In this document: positions 14,274 through 17,358 of the stretch, in pieces
How the letters are laid out: every line of letters starts with the position of its first letter
Position numbering within the stretch: position 1 is the stretch's first letter
Source of the DNA: Chrysochromulina tobinii
Lineage: Eukaryota; Haptophyta; Prymnesiales; Chrysochromulinaceae
Reading direction: 5' to 3'
DNA: 17,358 bases
Assembly: GCA_001275005.1 (NCBI GenBank)
Contig: JWZX01001658.1
Coordinates: forward strand, 1 to 17,358
The notes under the pieces: generated by a model
Databases searched by the model: none
The model's input: the letters and a program-made list of their open reading frames with translations, nothing else
What the model was told of the DNA's origin: nothing
Made by a program: the position numbers and the translations under genes

Positions 14274-15713
14274 TCATTCGCACAGGTCCATCGCCCATTG
14301 GAGGTGTGCACGGAAGCAGATAGCGGCGGCTTGGCCCATATCCCGAGGCACGCCCACGCGGTCGCGCAAGTACGCGAGGCAGCTCTGCAGCTCCTTGCCA
14401 CTGCCCGCCAGGTCCGCAGCTGCGCCTGCCGAGAGAGCCGCTGAGGTTCCGAAGAGAAGCGCGTGGGCGACGTGCCGGAGGGCTACGTCGACTGGCTCGA
14501 CGAGCGCCTCGTTGGGCTTGGCGTACGGGTCCGCGAGCGGCGCCTGGAACTGCGGCCGGCCCGGCGTGCCCACGGCGCGCGCCGCAAAGCGCGCTATGTT
14601 CTTCGCATTGCGTGTCAGTTTGAAAGCTGCCTCGGCTGCGGCGGCTTCATCGGAGATGTACTGGAGAGGCGCGAGGGGCTCGAGGGCGTCGGCGACGTTC
14701 AGGGCGGCGTTGAGCTTGAGCGGCAGCTCCCACGTGCCCTCGCCGCGGATGCCCGCCGCCACCGACTTGGCGGCATCCACCGGGTAGCCTGGACCGTACT
14801 GTGGCGGGATGTCCATGACGTGCGTGTAGTAGTCGGACTTGGTCGCTACGTAACTCGGCCGCTGCTCAAAGGCTGTGAGCCACGCGTCGAGTCCGGGGAA
14901 GCTGCCCGTGCCGCGCAGCTTCAGGTTCTTCCAGTACAGCACCGACGCAATCATGCGCTCCACATGCGAAACGTACTGCAGGTCGACGAGACTTGGTGCC
15001 TCGCCGCCCAGGAACCAAGGGCCGGGCGTGGCGAGCAGAGCGTCGTCAACCTTGCGCAGGGTGGCGAGGAAGTTGCGCTCGTTGGCATCGAAGAGGCCCT
15101 TGCCGGGCTGGAACGTGAGCTGACACCACGCCGAGAAGAGCTCGCGCTCGAGCGAGAGCAGCCGTTGTGCCGCGTCACGATCGGGCGTGCCGGGAGGCGG
15201 AAGCATGGGCGGACCCTGCGGAAATGTCGCGTCGAGCAGCTGCATGATGACTAGGCTCTCGGTGATCATCTTGCCGTCGAGCTCTAGCGCGGGCAAGTAC
15301 CCACCCGGCACCTTGTTCGTGAACGAGGCGGGCTTGTCGCCGTAGCTGCGCATGTTGATCTTGGTGACCTTGTATGGGATCCGCTTCTCCTCGAGGAGCA
15401 GCCACGTCTTCTGGCAGTAAGGACACCATGCGGCATGGTCGCGATAGAAGTTGACGCGCACCTCCGACTCGTCCTTTGCGTCGAAGAGGCGCAGCAGACT
15501 GTCTGTATGCGGCGGGCCGCGCCCCTTTTGACGCTCCTCCGCCTCCGCAGCGAGTCGCGTGCCGGTCGCCGTCTTCAGCACGCTTGCAGAGAGCGTATCC
15601 CAGGTCGGAGCCGCCGTGGTGGCCATCATATGCGGCGGTAAAGCACGTGGCGCCACGCGTGGCGCAGCAATAGCCGCGGCGGCGGCGTGGCAATACAGGA
15701 AGAGAAACCCCAT
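14274..15713 (-). CDS. GST-fold thioltransferase with CPYC motif, probably plastid-targeted
   Basis: A 479-residue protein with a thioredoxin/GST-N fold at about residues 85-165. It has a glutaredoxin-type active site, WCPYC (Cys97, Cys100), KINMRSYGDKPASF, the cis-proline in GYLPALEL and the glutathione-contacting TES at 151-153. A helical GST-C domain follows (to about residue 300), then an unusual C-terminal helical extension of about 180 residues that I do not recognise. The CPYC pair suggests glutathione-dependent thiol-disulfide or deglutathionylation chemistry rather than classic conjugation. The first 30 residues have a hydrophobic core ending in an Ala-rich stretch (FLFLYCHAAAAAIAA), then an Arg/Pro/Thr segment with few acidic residues, which fits a signal-plus-transit leader for a complex plastid. 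A start at the MM pair (residues 29-30) would remove the signal part. The start codon is about 30 bases from the 14-base array. Confidence 0.85.
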   Translation of the reverse strand: MGFLFLYCHAAAAAIAAPRVAPRALPPHMMATTAAPTWDTLSASVLKTATGTRLAAEAEERQKGRGPPHTDSLLRLFDAKDESEVRVNFYRDHAAWCPYCQKTWLLLEEKRIPYKVTKINMRSYGDKPASFTNKVPGGYLPALELDGKMITESLVIMQLLDATFPQGPPMLPPPGTPDRDAAQRLLSLERELFSAWCQLTFQPGKGLFDANERNFLATLRKVDDALLATPGPWFLGGEAPSLVDLQYVSHVERMIASVLYWKNLKLRGTGSFPGLDAWLTAFEQRPSYVATKSDYYTHVMDIPPQYGPGYPVDAAKSVAAGIRGEGTWELPLKLNAALNVADALEPLAPLQYISDEAAAAEAAFKLTRNAKNIARFAARAVGTPGRPQFQAPLADPYAKPNEALVEPVDVALRHVAHALLFGTSAALSAGAAADLAGSGKELQSCLAYLRDRVGVPRDMGQAAAICFRAHLQWAMDLCE

Positions 15714-15745
15714 CGATAATCTCGAGGAGGGGAGAGCGGGGCGAG

Positions 15746-16424
15746 CCCTGAGGGGCGAGCCCTGAGGGCCTGAGGGGTGAGCCCTGAGGGGAGTACCCTT
15801 AGGGGAATACCCATAGGGTATCCCCTAAGGGTAATACCCGTAGGGGAATACCCTTAGGGGAATACCCTTAGGAATTCACCCTTAGGGGAATACCCTTAGG
15901 ATATCACCCTTAGGGGAATACCCTTAGGATATCACCTTAGGGGAATACACGTTAGGGGAATACCCTTAGGACGGATATCACCCTTAGGGGAATACCCTTA
16001 GGATATCACCCTTAGGGGAATACCCTTAGGAGAATACCCTCAGGATATCACCCTTAGGATATCACCCTTAGGAGAATGCCCTTAGGATATCACCCTCAGG
16101 ATATCACCCTTAGGAGAATACCCTTAGGATATTTATCACCTTAGGATATCACCCTTAGGATATCACCCTTAGGGGAATGCCCTTAGGATATCACCCTTAG
16201 GGGAATGCCCTTAGGATATCACCCTTAGGAGAATGCCCTTAGGATATCACCCTTAGGATATCACCCTTAGGAGAATACCCTTAGGGTATTCCCCTCAGGA
16301 TATTTCCCTCAGGACGCTCCCCTCAGGCTATTCCCCTCAGGGCGCTCCCCTCAGGGTATTCCCCTCAGGAAATTTCCCTCAGGGCGTTCCCCTCAGGCTA
16401 TCCCCCTCAGGGCGCTCCCCTCAT
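15746..16424. repeat. minisatellite of 14-base units centred on CCTNAGG
   Basis: Roughly 45 units by eye, mostly 14 bases: a palindromic core CCTNAGG plus a 7-base spacer. The centre alternates CCCTTAGGGGAATA, CCCTTAGGATATCA and CCCTTAGGAGAATA. The left end is CCCTGAGGGG type, and the right end CCCCTCAGGG type, its reverse complement. Many spacers add a second palindrome, GATATC. The array fills nearly all the space between the GST start codon and 16440. Confidence 0.95.
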
Positions 16425-16534
16425 GTTTTCCCCTTTGAGATTCGAACTGCTGTGGGTTTTGTCTTTGAGGTTCCTGGCCTTTCCACAGAGCTATTTCGTT
16501 CCGAAGCCGCCACGCCCGGCCCGGGGATGCGAGT
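16425..16534. other. short unique region right of the array
   Basis: Unique sequence with a pyrimidine-rich part, before a possible small plus-strand frame. The only AT-rich element is GATATACTTAG near 16540. I see nothing definite in it. Confidence 0.4.
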
Positions 16535-16624
16535 TTGGATGATATACTTAGTCATTGTTTAGGGAAAAAGTCCGCAACCCCCTTCCTGCAACCGAGCGGA
16601 GAGCAATGCCGCGATTGGTGCAAA

Positions 16625-16945
16625 ATGCATGCGAGCGCTCTGGCGTCGTCGCGACTCATCAGACCCGAGAAGATGAGAGCAAAAGCGCGCAGCACTCGCC
16701 AAACCGTACCGTCGCAGGCTCCTGCGCCATCAGAGCATTCTAATTACGTCTGGAGCCTCGAATATTTTGAGGTTGTGCACGACATCCGTGCGGCGAAGGA
16801 GCTGCGCAAGATCGCGCGTGTCTGCAAGACTTTCGCTCATCATGCTCGCTTCGACGAGGACAACAACATCCCGGCGCTCGCTCCTGGAGGCATTACGCTC
16901 CTCACCTTGTTGCTGTCGGAGGATTCGAGCGACGATGATGACTGA
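16625..16945 (+). CDS. small protein with an ARM-repeat-like segment, possibly a fragment
   Basis: From the first ATG in frame (16625) the product is 106 residues; the frame is open from at least 16535 without ATG. The C-terminal half, RAAKELRKIARVCKTFAHHA then DNNIPALAPGGITLLTLLLS, has the helix-helix pattern and the GGI-LL-LL signature of one armadillo repeat, and the product ends in a Ser/Asp tail (SEDSSDDDD). A functional ARM protein needs several repeats, so this may be a truncated gene, an exon, or a pseudogene. No donor or acceptor clearly extends it. Confidence 0.35.
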   Translation: MHASALASSRLIRPEKMRAKARSTRQTVPSQAPAPSEHSNYVWSLEYFEVVHDIRAAKELRKIARVCKTFAHHARFDEDNNIPALAPGGITLLTLLLSEDSSDDDD

Positions 16946-17099
16946 AGTGGTTGACGTAGAGTGATCCGGGTGTCTTCAAGATTGTGACATCGAGTGATGG
17001 ACCCGGCAGTGTTCGCGGTGGAAAGAGTGAGAGTCGACGTGTGTCCGCGCGATATTTGTAAGTGCATCGTCACAGGCGAAAATGGGGGAGTAGCACTAG

Positions 17100-17358
17100 A
17101 TGCCGCACGCGCGCGCGAGCGCGCTTTGGAGGCTCGGATTCGCAAGCCACTCAAGCCTCAAGGCAGACCGTTCCGCTCCTCGAAATGGTTTCTACGGTGC
17201 ACGTGAGCCCCAAAACGAGACGCTCGCTGTAGAGTGCCAGCTACTTGGAATCCCCACCCCACAGAACATTGTGCAGTTCCACGACCTGAAGAGCCTCAAG
17301 GCCATGTGCGAAGCGCACAAGGCGGCTACATCTGGTCTTGCTTCAGTGCCACAGCGGG
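17100..17358 (+). CDS. possible 5' end of a gene leaving the window
   Basis: An ATG directly after an in-frame TAG opens a frame with no stop to the window end (86 codons). The start (MPHARASALWRLGFASHSS) is basic and Ser/Ala-rich, like an organelle leader, and the later part (LLGIPTPQNIVQFHDLKSLK) looks like globular protein sequence. No family is recognised. It competes with an adjacent frame ending at 17206; splicing from GTGAGC at 17199 to CCCCACAG at 17267 would be an alternative use of this sequence but hits a stop in the phase I tested. Confidence 0.35.
   Translation, partial: MPHARASALWRLGFASHSSLKADRSAPRNGFYGAREPQNETLAVECQLLGIPTPQNIVQFHDLKSLKAMCEAHKAATSGLASVPQR

Noticed and set aside
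14463-15254. 263-residue plus-strand frame
   Set aside because: Antisense shadow of the GST gene, whose active-site and fold motifs are intact on the minus strand.
15746-16424. CRISPR array or telomeric repeat
   Set aside because: Units are 14 bases with no unique spacers of CRISPR length, and TTAGGG is not in tandem hexamers; it is a minisatellite.
16994-17206. Plus-strand frame of about 70 residues
   Set aside because: Short, Arg-rich, no family, and in conflict with the frame from 17100 that stays open to the window end; either could be wrong.

Overview
The window looks like nuclear DNA of a compact, GC-rich, motile photosynthetic protist. It has GT-AG introns of about 70-220 bases, closely packed genes on both strands, an organelle-type EngB GTPase, calponin-homology, EF-hand and long coiled-coil proteins of the cytoskeletal or flagellar kind, and a GST-like protein whose N-terminus resembles the signal-plus-transit leader of algae with complex plastids. 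A haptophyte-like or similar secondary alga is my inference; no rRNA or other marker gene is present to prove it. No bacterial operon, phage, CRISPR array or tRNA was found.

Layout. Bases 1-2701 (minus) are one uninterrupted frame with no early ATG, running off the left edge. It encodes an RNase HI domain with all four catalytic acids, an Ala/Arg-rich linker and C-terminal zinc fingers, and is probably a 5'-truncated retroelement or an exon of a domesticated one. Then on plus come an EngB/YihA GTPase (2771-4291) with a likely 90-base intron and several tandem in-frame repeats, a 2-oxoglutarate/Fe(II) dioxygenase (4498-5343), and a calponin-homology protein (5472-6908). On minus, 7257-10104 holds fragments that I join into one four-exon gene for a 796-residue EF-hand protein. 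Divergent from it is a small Hsp20/alpha-crystallin-like gene (10343-10954). Convergent to that is a coiled-coil gene (14007-11713, probably with an extra 5' exon from 14138). Upstream of it, also on minus, is the GST/thioltransferase gene (15713-14274). Its start codon lies about 30 bases from a roughly 680-base minisatellite of 14-base units, each centred on CCTNAGG. The right end holds a possible ARM-repeat fragment and a possible 5' end of a gene leaving the window.

The genes look individually transcribed. The shared theme is an algal cell with plastid or mitochondrion-targeted housekeeping (GTPase, GST) and cytoskeleton or flagellum-associated calcium and structural proteins. I see no new multi-gene system. 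The unusual signals are in the non-coding and repetitive DNA: introns that appear to arise from or carry tandem duplications, intron-end sequence reappearing inverted in coding repeats, repeated branch-point-like pentamers, and the CCTNAGG array.
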